A stretch of DNA of 64,000 nt. Origin: Strongylocentrotus droebachiensis. Its lineage: Eukaryota > Echinodermata > Echinoidea > Camarodonta > Strongylocentrotidae. The stretch covers positions 1 through 64,000 of the forward strand of contig JAVYIG010004971.1 in the NCBI GenBank assembly GCA_035222895.1, given 5' to 3'. A model generated the notes under the pieces. The model was not told the DNA's origin. It did no database searches and saw only the letters and a program-made list of their open reading frames with translations. Below, piece by piece: positions 62,135-64,000 of the stretch. A program made the position numbers and the translations under genes. Each line of letters begins with the position of its first letter. The stretch's first letter is position 1.

Positions 62135-62148
62135 GGTATGGGGGTTAA
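62135..62148 (+). other. Polypurine-type tract before the 3' LTR
   Basis: GGTATGGGGGTTAA abuts the TG of the second LTR, at the position expected for the plus-strand primer. The purine run is short and interrupted, so this call rests on position. Confidence 0.6.
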
Positions 62149-63987
62149 TGTAGTGACCAAATGTCACGATTTTAACTTTTATATGTATAATAATGTTTTA
62201 TTCATTGATTTGCACATGTTTAATACGAATTGCTTTACTATTTCCAAGATGGCGGCTAGGGAGAATTAATTTCCCTTGCGTAGTCCGCTGTCTGGCTTTT
62301 CAGACATGTCCCAGCCGGTTCTGTCTGGTTCGTTGATATATTCTATTGTTATGCAGATTTGTTATTGTTACGTACAGCGCGTATACATGCATACTAATTT
62401 TGTGCGCTTGTTTTGACCAATCGCGCTACACCAGCGATTGGGGCTTTTTCTGATATTTCCATGTGGAAATCAGAGAGGGAATATTTTTATCGGCACACAC
62501 AGGTCGATACTGTGTTTTTGTTTACTGTGCCGGTCGAATTTTCGTCCAACATGGACGCGACGACTTCGTCCCCGGACCTCTCCCGGGTGACTCATTTTTG
62601 TGGAGAGACTTGTATCGCTTTTACTAGCACATACTTGGATTTGTCTTTTCCACTAACACTTATCGTTGTAGTGACACGATGAACGACATCGTCACCACCT
62701 CGTCATTATCTATTGTGTTGTGTTGACACGATGAACGCCATCGTCATCACCTCACCTCATCATCATCGACTCTTTATCTTTTCTACTGCGTGTTGTGCTG
62801 ACACGATGAACGCCATCGTCATCACCTCACCGTCATCCGTTGTGCTGTGCTGGCTCGCTGATTATCGTCACGTCATCACCACATCATTGACATTACCTTC
62901 ATGACCATCATCGCTGTTTTCACCAGCGTCGTCTTCATCGTCGACTTCATCATCGCTGTTTTTACCAGCGTCGTTTTCATCGTCGACTTCATCATCGCTG
63001 TCTTCACCAGCGTCGTTTTCATCATCGTTGTCTTCAACATCGTCTTCATCTTCGTGGTATTCACCTAGCGTCGATCATCGTCTGCATATCCTACGCGATC
63101 GACAACTAGCTCATCGACCACCGTTTTCGACTAGCTAGTTTCTACATCTAGATAGAACTTGAAGAAGATCTACTTTGAATTCAACTCCAATGACTCACGT
63201 AACGTTAATTATATTGTGATTTATGCATTGCATTGTTTATCATTGTGATGCCTTATTTTGACTGACTGAGTGCCTGTTGTTGAGTGCGTACGCTTACTAA
63301 CACATATTTTACATGTTTATAATTGCACTAGTTCTAGGCCTATGCCTGGTCTACTGATCTAGATCTGCTATAGTCTAGATCCACCGATATATTGTTGTAT
63401 TCTCGTGTTGTGCATTCCGTACACATACACAAGTAGAGATTTGTTTAGTGGTTTCTTGAACCACAATATTTCGTGCCTATGTAGGTAAATCTAAACGCTT
63501 AGATTTGAGTAGTATTTTCTTGACTGTTATTATTCATGGAGTGTGAATGATATTTAACTGACTTGTTTTAGTACTGTCTTAAGTTGTACTGAACAGGACT
63601 CCTGATATTTCGAGACTTGTATTAAGCGGTAATCATTAATACCATAGTGACTAAGTTGAGTCTCCTTTATATTATCTGTGCTGTTGGAAGTTATCTATGT
63701 TTGATTATTAATAGTAACTACCAAGGGCCTAGTGGTAGTTTAATTGTCTGTCACTGTTGAGATAGACAGAAGAGGTTTTTGATAATTCTGTAATCATTGT
63801 TTCTTATGTGAAATTATAGAATATAGAACCAAGTTTTAACCATAATCAATTTGTCTGGATGTGATCATTTATTAAGTGTTTTCTTGTCTGGAGGGATACT
63901 GCTTTTTAGTAGTTTAATTAAAAAAGGGAATTGTGTGGGATTACTAGTTAACACGCAACATAGTCCATACCCCATGTAGTTTGCTAA
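62149..63987 (+). repeat. 3' LTR
   Basis: Same sequence as the 5' LTR with one extra T (ATCGTTGTAG versus ATCGTGTAG) near 62665. It is followed by ACATA and 8 more bases before the window ends, so the right-hand target duplication is just captured. Confidence 0.92.
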
Positions 63988-64000
63988 ACATACTTATCAG

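Larger units (their letters stand above)
60154..63987 (+). mobile_element. Complete non-autonomous LTR retrotransposon with minimal interior
   Basis: Two direct repeats of about 1838 bp (60154-61991 and 62149-63987) start TGTAGTGACC and end TTTGCTAA. They flank only 157 bp. The interior opens with a tRNA-Trp primer site and ends in a G-rich tract directly before the second repeat. ACATA lies on both sides (60149-60153 and 63988-63992), fitting a 4-6-bp integrase duplication. The match extends to 7 bases because the LTR ends in A. Only one indel was found between the LTRs, so the insertion is young. No gag, protease or polymerase is encoded, so it must have moved using proteins of another element. 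The superfamily (Ty3/gypsy-like or other) cannot be assigned without coding sequence. Confidence 0.93.

Overview
The window looks like a stretch of an echinoid (sea urchin) nuclear genome. The one clear host gene is fascin, an actin-bundling protein, and its translated exons read like sea urchin fascin. The rest is AT-rich intron or intergenic DNA. It carries many G/C homopolymers, GA/CT microsatellites and several classes of transposable element, as expected of an echinoderm. The species cannot be told from this sequence.

Layout. Positions 1-6081 are downstream of fascin and hold a hAT-like MITE (379-1180), repeat fragments and a possible fascin 3'UTR. The fascin coding exons lie on the minus strand at 35757-34932, 7502-7322, 6998-6718 and 6287-6082. 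They join in frame to 497 codons plus a stop. Intron 1 is 27.4 kb. It holds a 2.5-kb hAT-type element with an 8-bp target duplication (11736-14239), an 880-bp near-palindromic mariner-type foldback element (15238-16117), a 90-bp-arm hairpin (19929-20140) and several perfect nuclear-receptor-type direct repeats (20868-20880, 33850-34097). Upstream of the start codon a splice acceptor at 35791/35792 implies a non-coding leader exon. The best candidate is 46377 to about 46520, under a TATA/CCAAT/GC-box region. Between them, in the opposite orientation, sits a 5'-truncated L1/Tx1-type LINE with an uninterrupted reverse transcriptase ORF (38590-41964).

Two copies of a 532-bp TTAA-flanked MITE lie at 44895-45426 and 47729-48260. 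From 48 kb onward I see no convincing gene. The region holds GA microsatellites, a recent 134-bp duplication (57568/57756) and an array of about 73-113-bp repeats (58320-58810).

The last 3.8 kb (60154-63987) is a complete, apparently young, non-autonomous LTR retrotransposon. It has two nearly identical 1.84-kb LTRs, a matching ACATA flank on each side, and only 157 bp between the LTRs. That short interior keeps a perfect 18-base primer site for tRNA-Trp, a short purine tract and two small inverted repeats. This and the nuclear-receptor motif cluster are the most unusual items. I found no CRISPR array, operon, tRNA or rRNA gene, and no convincing new multi-gene system.
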